DNA from: Rhizosphaericola mali
GTDB taxonomy: Bacteria > Bacteroidota > Bacteroidia > Chitinophagales > Chitinophagaceae
Assembly (NCBI RefSeq): GCF_004337365.2
Contig: NZ_CP044016.1
Location: 3,100,001 to 3,164,000, forward strand
Length of the DNA: 64,000 nucleotides
Direction of reading: 5' to 3'
The notes below the pieces were generated by a model. The model saw only the letters and a program-made list of their open reading frames with translations. It ran no database searches and was not told the DNA's origin. Position numbers and translations under genes: made by a program. This document shows, piece after piece, positions 54,879-63,661 of this stretch; the stretch's first letter is position 1; each line of letters starts with the position of its first letter.

Positions 54879-55793
54879 ATGATCTCCCCATTTAAATCCT
54901 TATCTAATCTTTTTTTTCCGACTCTATTATTAATTACTGTGGCATTAACTTCATGTTCCAAAAATCAAGAAGCAGATAGCTATAATATACAGCAAGGTGC
55001 CGATACCGTACAGATAGGATATGTAGCTGGTACACATGGTTTAACTTTAAGAATGAATCAGGTGGTCAATGCAACTGTTGATTTAAAAATTCAAGTAACA
55101 TCTAAGGATAGCAGTAAACATACTTTATCTATTGAAATACCAGCAAATTACAATGGCTGGGTAAGTTATCTTGGCGAACATTATATTGTGGAATGGAATT
55201 ATGATGCGGGATATAAAGATTCTGTTACAAATACAATAACCAATCCCAATTACTCAACAATCTTATCGGATTATGCTTATTTGAGAATCCTGGGAATTAG
55301 TTCAAGTGATAAATCTTATGGTTTCCAAGAAATTAGATATGATGAAGATTGGCACTATACAGATCCATTAATGCCTGCAAGTATTATTTCATTTACAGCA
55401 AATGGAAAAGCGCAAACCTTTAAAAAATATTTTTTCGAAAAAAAATATTTTTTATATAATGTAGGTGGTCCAGGAATATTCGGATTAACTTGGGATAAAT
55501 TGGCTCTATTCACAAATCAAATCAACTATGACGATTTTAAAGTGAACAAAACTGTTCCTATACCTTATTTCAATTATAGTGAGCAAAATATATACTATGG
55601 AAATGGAACTCCTTCAGATAATCATTTAGGCCTGAGTAAGAGTACTATTGAATTATCTGTAACATCTATTTCAGATGGAGCATTTGATGGTATTTTTTCA
55701 GGAAAGACTTGGATTGCAGGAACTAACGGAGATACATTAATTATAGAAAATGGCACAATAAGTAATTTACCTTTTTCTATTTATGGTAAGTAA
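54879..55793 (+). CDS. Cargo lipoprotein, function unknown
   Basis: The 304-residue protein has a lipoprotein signal with lipobox in VALTSCSKN. The mature part is beta-rich with aromatic residues (GWVSYLGEHYIVEWNYDAGY, and YAYLRILGISSSDKSYGF). No family is recognised. It lies downstream of the excisionase-like gene and before the tRNA 3' remnant, so it would be the only visible cargo of the first element. It resembles a surface-exposed Bacteroidota lipoprotein. Confidence 0.72.
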   Translation: MISPFKSLSNLFFPTLLLITVALTSCSKNQEADSYNIQQGADTVQIGYVAGTHGLTLRMNQVVNATVDLKIQVTSKDSSKHTLSIEIPANYNGWVSYLGEHYIVEWNYDAGYKDSVTNTITNPNYSTILSDYAYLRILGISSSDKSYGFQEIRYDEDWHYTDPLMPASIISFTANGKAQTFKKYFFEKKYFLYNVGGPGIFGLTWDKLALFTNQINYDDFKVNKTVPIPYFNYSEQNIYYGNGTPSDNHLGLSKSTIELSVTSISDGAFDGIFSGKTWIAGTNGDTLIIENGTISNLPFSIYGK

Positions 55794-55915
55794 TTTTATA
55801 GTTTTGAAGATATTTTTTTAACGATTGTCAAATGATTTTTTTGCAATAAAAAATATCAAACTTGTCTATTAGTCGATTCATAACTTATTAATTCCTAACA
55901 TAAAATAATATAACA

Positions 55916-55935
55916 TTCAACTCCCAGCGGGATCA
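55916..55935 (+). other. tRNA 3'-end remnant (putative att site)
   Basis: TTCAACT (a T-loop), CCCAG (T-stem 3' side), CGGGATC (acceptor 3' side) and A (discriminator) read in order as the 3' end of a tRNA. There is no matching 5' part upstream. A complete tRNA of this kind would start GATCCCG. It is not the tRNA-Pro sequence. Confidence 0.6.
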
Positions 55936-55939
55936 CAAC

Positions 55940-55964
55940 ACACGCTAAATTTTAGCGTGTTTTT
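55940..55964 (+). terminator. Terminator after the tRNA remnant
   Basis: ACACGCTAAA (55940-55949), one T, TTTAGCGTGT (55951-55960), then T. Perfect 10-bp arms. It stands where a tRNA terminator would stand after an intact tRNA. Confidence 0.8.
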
Positions 55965-56010
55965 GTATATAAACCAGTTAGAAATCAAGGTTTTACAAGA
56001 AAAGCGATAA

Positions 56011-56029
56011 AATTCGATTAAATCGAATT
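56011..56029. repeat. Perfect palindrome before the integrase-2 repeats
   Basis: AATTCGATT, A, AATCGAATT: a 9-bp inverted repeat around one base, 10 bp upstream of the 12-bp-period array. It may be a binding site for a regulator or recombinase. Confidence 0.55.
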
Positions 56030-56039
56030 AAAGCCAAAA

Positions 56040-56072
56040 GGGGACCTATTGGGGGACCTAAAAGGGGACCTA
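56040..56072 (+). repeat. Three repeats with 12-bp period before integrase 2
   Basis: GGGGACCTA at 56040-56048, 56052-56060 and 56064-56072; the starts are exactly 12 bp apart. The unit differs in sequence from the array before integrase 1, but the count and period are the same. Confidence 0.8.
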
Positions 56073-56153
56073 CTTTTACAACATGCATGGAGACAAGTGC
56101 TCCATTCTCATAAATTCTTTAGCACAATTGTTCATTTTTTAAACTTGGTAAGC

Positions 56154-57632
56154 ATGGCCCAAGAACAATTGATACCACTTTATTATCTGTCCCGTAAAAA
56201 AGAAAGAAAGGACGGTAAATGCCCTATTTGGGTACGAATAAGAATCAATGGAGAAAGAAAAGATTTTTCCACAGGACTTTTTGTGTTTCCGGATCACTGG
56301 AACAATGAATTGAAACTGGTCACGGGAGGAGCCAAAAGCCTTTCCGTTCCGGCAAACAATGCCTTGTCACAGATGACCCGGGAAATTAGCAATCTATACA
56401 TCCTACTTTGTATTCAGGAAAAATATGTCACAGCCGAAATGGTTGTAAAAGCCTACAAACCGGAGCCAAAACTCAAGGCCGAAAAAGATTTGAAGGAAGA
56501 ATTAAAGGATTTCGAACTCGAACAACACATAATTGATTTAACGAAAAGAAGTGCTATCCATTTCAAAAAATGTAAAAAAGCCGAAATCTATGTTTCCGAA
56601 TTATCAAGGGAGTACCATTTTTCTGTATTGGACAAAGAACAAAACACTATCAGACAAGAAATTGAAAAAATAGAGGAACGCTCAAACAAGTATTTCAATT
56701 CTGTTCAAAAAGATACCATAACAATACAGGATGTTATAAACGAGTTTTTATTGCAATTTTTACGAAAAGTTATGGCAGGTACGCGCAAATTTTCTACTTA
56801 TCTAAAATGGTTGGATACCAAACAAAAACTATTAAATTTCACTGCCTATCATTTGAAACGTAGTAGTATTACCCTCACTGAAATCAAACTCAAGTTTGGT
56901 GAAAAATTGTATGATTATCTTACTGTAGTGGCAGCATGTGGCAACAACAACACTATGAAGCACATCAAGAATTTTAAACAAGTACTTGACCGAGCAGTTA
57001 CTAGTGAATGGATCAATGTCAATCCATTGAAATCTTATAAATGTACATATAAAGAACCCGAACCGGAGGCCGTATTTATGGACGACATACAAAAACTCAT
57101 AAATGCTGACAACCTGAATAGTAGCGAAGAAATGGCAAAAGACGCTTTTCTTGTAGAAACCTTTACTGGCTATGCCTATGCAGAATTGGCTGCACTAAAA
57201 ATGACAAACTTAATTATTGGAATAGATGGAAAACAATGGCTGTCCATTGAAAGAGGAAAAACGCAACGCAATGAAACTGTGCCTGTAATGAAAATTGTTT
57301 CAGATATAATTTGCAAATATGAAATCCATCCAAAACGTATGAACTATAGTTTTTTATTTCCAGTCTTTAGTGTCCAATACTATAACCGGCTTTTGAAAGG
57401 TATTGCTAATAAGGTCGGAATTAATCATGACTTGCATAGTCATGTGGGGCGTCATACATTTGCGACCACAATCTTATTGGATAATGATGTACCATTAGCA
57501 ACTGTCAGTAAAATGCTTGGTCACCATTCCGTCCGAATAACAGAACGCTATGCTAAAGTAAGTAAGAAGAATATAGGTAAACATGTAGAGCGGGTAGAAA
57601 ATTTGCTTTTTAAATTTCAATTTCTTAATTGA
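56154..57632 (+). CDS. Tyrosine recombinase / integrase 2
   Basis: I start at the ATG at 56154 (AQEQLIPLYYLSRKKERKD); an in-frame TTG at 56049 would run through the repeat array. The 492-residue protein has an arm-binding domain, a long helical insert (about 140-195), and the catalytic core. Active-site segments are ETFTGYAYAELAALKM (no Arg at the usual first position), HSHVGRHTFATTILL (His and Arg present) and MLGHHSVRITERYAKV, with the tyrosine near residue 464. It is longer than the first integrase and belongs to a different subgroup. It is expected to move an element that extends to the right. Confidence 0.92.
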   Translation: MAQEQLIPLYYLSRKKERKDGKCPIWVRIRINGERKDFSTGLFVFPDHWNNELKLVTGGAKSLSVPANNALSQMTREISNLYILLCIQEKYVTAEMVVKAYKPEPKLKAEKDLKEELKDFELEQHIIDLTKRSAIHFKKCKKAEIYVSELSREYHFSVLDKEQNTIRQEIEKIEERSNKYFNSVQKDTITIQDVINEFLLQFLRKVMAGTRKFSTYLKWLDTKQKLLNFTAYHLKRSSITLTEIKLKFGEKLYDYLTVVAACGNNNTMKHIKNFKQVLDRAVTSEWINVNPLKSYKCTYKEPEPEAVFMDDIQKLINADNLNSSEEMAKDAFLVETFTGYAYAELAALKMTNLIIGIDGKQWLSIERGKTQRNETVPVMKIVSDIICKYEIHPKRMNYSFLFPVFSVQYYNRLLKGIANKVGINHDLHSHVGRHTFATTILLDNDVPLATVSKMLGHHSVRITERYAKVSKKNIGKHVERVENLLFKFQFLN

Positions 57633-57647
57633 TAACTATTTTTAAAA

Positions 57648-57694
57648 GTAGTATCTATATCCTTAACATACACAGCTAAGGAGATAGATGCTAC
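57648..57694 (+). terminator. Hairpin after integrase 2
   Basis: A long stem of 18 bp with two mismatches: 57648-57665 pairs with 57677-57694. It follows the stop of integrase 2 by 15 bp, and T-rich sequence follows it. Confidence 0.6.
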
Positions 57695-57871
57695 CATATC
57701 TTTTTCTTAAAAATATTCTCTTATGACGTAAGCAATTCTGTTTGTTTATAAAAAAAATAGAAATTTTAATTAGATGATATTCGTAATCTTATGAAAATTT
57801 ACAGTTCAAAAGAATAAAAGTATCTGACCTAACAATAAAAAATATCCCATATCCTATTTTCAAATCATGAA

Positions 57872-60800
57872 TCAACAAACTAAAATCTTATCGTTGGATG
57901 ATTTTAATAAACCATCAGAAACAATTCTATTAATAGTTAAATTTATGATTAGATCTATTTGCGTACCTACTTTAAGATAGTCAAAAATACGAGCTGTTAA
58001 TCTAACTAAGTCACTTCTATTCAAACTTAGATTAGCATTCATAATTTCCATAATGGCAACTTTTATTTCTTCTGGTGCAATATCATCTATTGTGCGTTTT
58101 TCTTCAGAATTATCTCTATAATGGTCCAAGCTTGAAGGCGTTATTTCCCCACTCCAATAAAACTCTTGATGTGAATTTATTTTTTGTATTCCTGGTATTG
58201 AGTATACTATTTCTGTCAAAAAATTACTGAGCTTATTCCCTGCACGAGCAGTATTCCATAGTTTTAATATTTTCTTTTGCAAATAATTTTTACTAATTGG
58301 AGCTTCAATATTTACCAATTCTTTAATCTGATTCAAAAGGTACACTCGATTTTCTGGATAATATATCGTTTCGGAATTGGCAAATGGTAATGGCTCTAGT
58401 TGAGCACAAGTGTATGGAATCTTAGAACAGTTTGCAACTTCGTCCGTAATTTCTAATAATGGTTGATCTGTTATAGATGTATTTTCATGCTCAATTTTAT
58501 TATCTAAAACAGTATCATTTTCCACTTTAGGACGATTAATAATTTCCTCTATTAAACACAAAATATTTGCGACTATTTGTTCCTTATTTTTAATCCAATC
58601 AAGAGACCAAATTCTAAATATGTCCCAACCTAAAGATTTAAGAACGCCAGGCGCCAATAGTTCTCGGTCATTAGTCGTATGAATATGATAGTAATTTTCT
58701 CCATCTAATAAAATACCCAATACATATTCTTTCTCATTGTTAGGGTGTATGATTCCTATATCAACTTTATAGTTGGAAGTTCCAATATTTTTTTTGATAT
58801 GCAAACCTTTATGCTGTAAACTATCCGCGATTGAATCAACTAATGAAGAATTACTTATAGTATTTTCTAAGTTTTTTAATGGTAGATTACCTTTTTGTGC
58901 AAAATTCAAAAAGTCTTTTAATCCCTTTACACCTTCAGACTTGGTTCTGTTCAAGTCTATTTGATCGCCAATAAGTGAAGAAAATATTTTCATTTCATAC
59001 CGCGCTCTCGTTACTGCAACATTCAACCTACGCCAACCACCGTCTCTGTTTAATGGACCAAAATTCATAGAAACTTTTCCAGACTCGTCTGGCCCATATC
59101 CTATGGAGAATAAAATTATATCTCGCTCATCGCCTTGTACATTTTCTAGGTTTTTAATAAAAATAGATTCTACTAACTGCATCGCATATTCATCCAATAA
59201 TGGATTTTCTTGAAACATTTTTTGTAAAAGATCTTCTATTAAATTTTGTTGTATTTGACTAAAAGTAACAACACCTAAAGATTTTTCATTTTTTGTAGTT
59301 AAATGAGTTTTAATATAATTTACTATAGCCTCTGCTTCATGAATATTTGTTCTTGTTTTACCTTTATCATAAAAGCCTTTTACAAATTCAAATGTTACTT
59401 TTTGATTCAAATCATCAGGAGACGGAAATGTCAATAATTTACTATCATAGAAATGCTTGTTACTGAAAGAAATCAAACTTTCATGCTTACTACGATAGTG
59501 TCTCAACAAATAATTGGACGGAATCGATAACGCCAGACAGTCATCTAAAATACTTTCCAAATCTTCTAATTCATAATTATCCTCATCTGTTTTGGAACTA
59601 GCAAAAAAACTAGTGGGCGGCATTTGTTTTGGATCTCCTACAATGATCGCTTGTTTGGCTCTTGCCAATGCACTGATGGATTCGGAGGTAGGTAGCTGTG
59701 AGGCTTCATCAAATATCACTAAATCAAAATGATCTTGATTGACATTGAAATATTGAGCTACAGAGATAGGACTCATCAACATACAAGGCTTCAGCCTTGG
59801 AATTAAAGTAGGTATTTGATCAAATAATTTGCGGATCGATAATCCTCGACCTTTACTTCTAATGGCTTTTTGCAAGATTCCTATTTCAGAGCTTTGCACG
59901 GCTTCTTGGTTGAAATTGGGAATATTGGAACTTAATTGTACTATCAATTTATTTTTGGAAATTTCAATAAATTCTTTGTGCAAATCTTTGTATTGATGTA
60001 TCATCGACTCATAAACGGAAGCATCAAAACGGTTCAATATTTCTTTTGCGTTAATGCCTTGAATGAAATTGTTGAGATGAAGTATTTTATAAAATTCGAT
60101 TTCAATATTTCCCGTATCAAAAATGCCTTGTTCTAATTTTTCAATAAACCAATGGAGATTTAATTTATCGGCTTTAAACTTGAAAATATTATAGTTGATC
60201 CAATCTTCCAATTTAGGCAGACTAGCATTTATAACTTCTAATTCATCTTTATCACCAATAGAATATAAAAAGGTAGAAAGGTGATTACGAGCTTCTTCTA
60301 ATTTCTGACTAAGAGAAAGCGGCGCATCAATATTTTTGTCAATATTTTCGGTAATAAAGTTATGTTTTATCCAACTTTCTGAATCTGCAACGTTAGACAA
60401 CTGTAGCAATTCTTGAAGTTTTACTATATTCTCCAAATCCTTTTCAATAGCATCAATATTTAATTTTTCTGAAGAAAAATATGCATTATATAGCGATCCA
60501 AATTGTTGATATTTAGTGTCTGAGAGATTATTAAGTACCGCTTTATACGTTTCTAGTTGAGTAAAAATTTGATCTATATCTTGTTCAGAAGACAATTTAA
60601 TTTTTGCAAAACCTTGTAACTGTGCTTTAATTTTTCTTTGTTTTAACCATTTTGGAAAAAACCAAGCGTGCTTGGATTGATTCCACTGAAAATTCCAATT
60701 TTCCGAATCAAATTTTAAAATACTTTTATTGAAATTACTCAAAATATGAGATTCAATTTCTGCGTGCTTTTCATTTTCTGACAACCAAAACTTTAGCGTG

Positions 60801-63589
60801 CGGTTCTTCTCCTTATCGAAAATAAAATCAAAAAGAATAGGTCTAATTTTATTAGCTTTTATGAATGATATCACAGGAACGAACAATGTAATATCTTTTT
60901 CGGCTAACAGATATTGTTGAAATACAGCACTCGCTTTCTGGGAACAATGAATATACTCTTCTATTGAGGTTGATAAATTTGATTTACTTTCATATCGATG
61001 CGCCGTAAGTTTTACTGATTTTAGTGGATGTTGAGACGGCTGTCCAATCTTCGCTGCAACTGCACTAAAAGGCTTCAACCAATCAAGCCATTCATTCCAT
61101 TGTTGCTCATCAAGTTGATCAATATCAATCGATAATTTCAATTCATTTTTAAATGTAATCTCATTTATCTCAATAAATGAAAGACTATCAAATATGCTCC
61201 AACCAATATTATTTTTGTGATGTAATTGCGTAACGAATTTATTCAGTTCTTTTTTTCTTTCATCTAATCGACCGCCTTCCAATACAAAATCTCTATTCAA
61301 TTGATATTTGGGTACGTCTAATGTTCTTTCAAATTGTTGAAGGACATCAGATTTCTTAGATTTATTGGAGTGTAACTCTAATGTGAAAGGACTTAACCCA
61401 ATACTTTCTAATCGATGGTGTACTACATCCAACGCCGCTTTCTTAGCCGCAACAAATAACACTTTTTTTCCATTAGCTAAGGCGTCCGCTATAATATTGG
61501 TAATAGTTTGGGACTTACCTGTTCCTGGAGGGCCGTGAAGGATAAATGTTTTATTGAGATTAGCATTCTTTACAGCATTAAGCTGAGAATTATCAGCCGA
61601 AATGGGTAATGTAAGCAGTGCTGCAGGTAGATTTTCTAATGCTGCATCATCACTTTCTACGCTTTCTAATGAGGCGGACAACTTGCCTTCTATCAAGCTT
61701 TTAACAATGGAACTTTTTTGTATTTCTTCAGAATATTTAGAAATATCTTGCCAAAGTATTAATTTATTAAATGAAAAGATTCCTAATACAATTTGCTCCA
61801 TTACGTCCCAACCTTCGAGATTCATAATGGCATTTCTTATAATTGCCAAGACCTTTCCTACATCTACGCCAGACTCGTCCATGGGTAAATTTTCCAAGGC
61901 ATTAAGATTTAACTTATATTCTTGTTTCAGATACTCTACCAATGTAATATTAATCATAGTCTCCTCTTCCCGGCTACGCAGCGTATATTTAGTATTGGCC
62001 GATTTTCTAGAAAGTTCTACAGGAACCAATAATATTGGTGCAAATCTTGGGATCGTTTTGGCCTTCGAATCAAACCATTTCAACAGACCGAGCCCTAAAT
62101 ACAAAGTGCTTTTGCCGTTTTCTTCTTCTGCTAGTTTGGACGATCTGTAAAGATTGGTGAGAATCGTTTCTAGATCATCACTGTGGTAAGTAGTTAGTAA
62201 TCTATTGTATTTAAACTCCTCATCTGCAAGTTTAAATAATGGCAAAGAAGAGTGCAATGGTGCTATATAGTTGCCATATTTTCGAGTAATAGGTTGATTA
62301 TCGTTTGGATGAATGGTGTATGTTTTACCATCTGCTAAAGTATCTTCTAGTAAATTGATCTTGAGATCAACTATTTGTAACATACTTTTTGTGAAGCGAA
62401 TATTGAGCAAATTATTTCTTAGTGACAAATCCAAAAGTTTACGCTCCCATATCTTTTGCTTGGTTAAATTGCTTAAATCTGTTAATTCTAAACTATCATA
62501 AACATTTCCAAATTCAAATTCTTCATCCAAGGTAAAATTTGAATCGGACTCTAGTTGGTTTGATTCTTTACTTAGAACATCTTCTGATTTTACTGTAGGC
62601 AAAGGGAATATTCCATTAGATCTACAGCTCTTTACATCTATAGATAAAATAAAATCGTCGAGATTCATTAATTCCACTTCTGCATTGGCAACAGCTTTGC
62701 TAAATGGAATATTATTGCCCTTACATAGATTGGTAGATTCTATTAATGCAATTTCTTTGGTACCAGATGCTATCCTTTTAGAAATAGCAGCTTGGTCAAA
62801 ATTAACCATTGTATCAAATCGCTTGTCTTCTATCCAAACGCCAACAAATGCATGCCCTTTGGTAATTATGATTATTGGATGAAGGCTAATCGCTTCTAAA
62901 CAGGCAGCGAACAATAGTGATAGGTCTATACAATTGCCAAATTTTGTTTGCCAGACTTGATCCACTAGGCGAATACGTTGTCCATGACTTTCAAAACTCG
63001 GAGGCATCGCACTATATATGAACTCTTGATTTTGAATGGCTTTATAAATTGCAGAAACCATCTGTACAACTCTTTCCTTGTCTTTTCTTTGATACCCTTC
63101 AAAAGAGGGCGATAGATTATTATTTTCCAATATTTCTATCGCTTTTGTCTTGATCTCATAGATAGTTGGATGATTTGGGATTACATAAGAACATAACAAT
63201 TGAGGAAGCACCTGCAAACCACCAAAATAATCCATTGGTAACACATCTAAAGCTATTTGTTTAGTCTGTAACTCTATATTTCCAGTAGATATTTTAATAT
63301 TGATATTATCAACATCCTTTTCTGTAAGATTTCTTAATAAAGAAAGATTAAATTGAAAATCAAACTTTGAAACTATAATTTTTCCATCAATGGGTTTATC
63401 TATAAATACCTGATATTCTTTTATAATGTCTAAACTAGATGAAACTTCTACCTTAATATTTTCCGTATTTTCTGGCAGATTATGTACTTCTATTTCTTGA
63501 AGAAAATTGTATTTATTTAAACAAAATGTATAGTTGATGAAAGGATAATATCCTACTACAATTTCGGGAGTCAGTATTTCTTCATTCAT
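57872..63589 (-). CDS. Giant SF1 helicase with transglutaminase-like N-terminus and Vsr-like nuclease (DUF4011/DUF3320 family)
   Basis: The 1905-residue protein has several domains. Residues about 140-310 look like a transglutaminase-like fold with Cys220 in KFGNCIDLSLL, His246 in TKGHAFVGVW and nearby Asp255 or Asp259. A DUF4011-type segment follows (WERKLLDLSLRNNLLNIRF, about 385-405). The SF1 helicase core has Walker A in LHGPPGTGKSQTITN (about 685-697), Walker B and motif III in VIFDEASQLPTSESISALA and GDPKQMPPTS (about 1290-1325), and C-terminal motifs ENVQGDERDIILFS and LNVAVTRARYEMK. A Vsr-like nuclease (YKVDIGIIHP, GILLDGENYYHIHTTNDREL, LGWDIFRIWSLDW; about 1600-1690) and a C-terminal DUF3320 region follow. 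It is 72 bp downstream of the hsdR-like gene, and both are on the minus strand. A phage or plasmid defence role is inferred. Confidence 0.88.
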   Translation of the reverse strand: MNEEILTPEIVVGYYPFINYTFCLNKYNFLQEIEVHNLPENTENIKVEVSSSLDIIKEYQVFIDKPIDGKIIVSKFDFQFNLSLLRNLTEKDVDNINIKISTGNIELQTKQIALDVLPMDYFGGLQVLPQLLCSYVIPNHPTIYEIKTKAIEILENNNLSPSFEGYQRKDKERVVQMVSAIYKAIQNQEFIYSAMPPSFESHGQRIRLVDQVWQTKFGNCIDLSLLFAACLEAISLHPIIIITKGHAFVGVWIEDKRFDTMVNFDQAAISKRIASGTKEIALIESTNLCKGNNIPFSKAVANAEVELMNLDDFILSIDVKSCRSNGIFPLPTVKSEDVLSKESNQLESDSNFTLDEEFEFGNVYDSLELTDLSNLTKQKIWERKLLDLSLRNNLLNIRFTKSMLQIVDLKINLLEDTLADGKTYTIHPNDNQPITRKYGNYIAPLHSSLPLFKLADEEFKYNRLLTTYHSDDLETILTNLYRSSKLAEEENGKSTLYLGLGLLKWFDSKAKTIPRFAPILLVPVELSRKSANTKYTLRSREEETMINITLVEYLKQEYKLNLNALENLPMDESGVDVGKVLAIIRNAIMNLEGWDVMEQIVLGIFSFNKLILWQDISKYSEEIQKSSIVKSLIEGKLSASLESVESDDAALENLPAALLTLPISADNSQLNAVKNANLNKTFILHGPPGTGKSQTITNIIADALANGKKVLFVAAKKAALDVVHHRLESIGLSPFTLELHSNKSKKSDVLQQFERTLDVPKYQLNRDFVLEGGRLDERKKELNKFVTQLHHKNNIGWSIFDSLSFIEINEITFKNELKLSIDIDQLDEQQWNEWLDWLKPFSAVAAKIGQPSQHPLKSVKLTAHRYESKSNLSTSIEEYIHCSQKASAVFQQYLLAEKDITLFVPVISFIKANKIRPILFDFIFDKEKNRTLKFWLSENEKHAEIESHILSNFNKSILKFDSENWNFQWNQSKHAWFFPKWLKQRKIKAQLQGFAKIKLSSEQDIDQIFTQLETYKAVLNNLSDTKYQQFGSLYNAYFSSEKLNIDAIEKDLENIVKLQELLQLSNVADSESWIKHNFITENIDKNIDAPLSLSQKLEEARNHLSTFLYSIGDKDELEVINASLPKLEDWINYNIFKFKADKLNLHWFIEKLEQGIFDTGNIEIEFYKILHLNNFIQGINAKEILNRFDASVYESMIHQYKDLHKEFIEISKNKLIVQLSSNIPNFNQEAVQSSEIGILQKAIRSKGRGLSIRKLFDQIPTLIPRLKPCMLMSPISVAQYFNVNQDHFDLVIFDEASQLPTSESISALARAKQAIIVGDPKQMPPTSFFASSKTDEDNYELEDLESILDDCLALSIPSNYLLRHYRSKHESLISFSNKHFYDSKLLTFPSPDDLNQKVTFEFVKGFYDKGKTRTNIHEAEAIVNYIKTHLTTKNEKSLGVVTFSQIQQNLIEDLLQKMFQENPLLDEYAMQLVESIFIKNLENVQGDERDIILFSIGYGPDESGKVSMNFGPLNRDGGWRRLNVAVTRARYEMKIFSSLIGDQIDLNRTKSEGVKGLKDFLNFAQKGNLPLKNLENTISNSSLVDSIADSLQHKGLHIKKNIGTSNYKVDIGIIHPNNEKEYVLGILLDGENYYHIHTTNDRELLAPGVLKSLGWDIFRIWSLDWIKNKEQIVANILCLIEEIINRPKVENDTVLDNKIEHENTSITDQPLLEITDEVANCSKIPYTCAQLEPLPFANSETIYYPENRVYLLNQIKELVNIEAPISKNYLQKKILKLWNTARAGNKLSNFLTEIVYSIPGIQKINSHQEFYWSGEITPSSLDHYRDNSEEKRTIDDIAPEEIKVAIMEIMNANLSLNRSDLVRLTARIFDYLKVGTQIDLIINLTINRIVSDGLLKSSNDKILVC

Positions 63590-63661
63590 AATTTGGTCTA
63601 GTTTTTCTATTATTTCAAGGGTATTTTATAAAGTTCTTATTTAGGGATATTATAGTCACCC

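Larger units (their letters stand above)
55794..56153. other. Junction region before integrase 2
   Basis: About 360 bp without a gene. It contains, in order, a tRNA 3' remnant (55916-55935), a terminator (55940-55964), a palindrome (56011-56029) and three 12-bp-period repeats (56040-56072), then the leader of integrase 2. The first 120 bp, to 55915, show nothing I can assign. Confidence 0.7.

Noticed and set aside
56049-56153. N-terminal extension of integrase 2 from TTG at 56049
   Set aside because: It would translate through the 12-bp-period repeats and has no conserved residues; the ATG at 56154 gives the usual arm-domain start.
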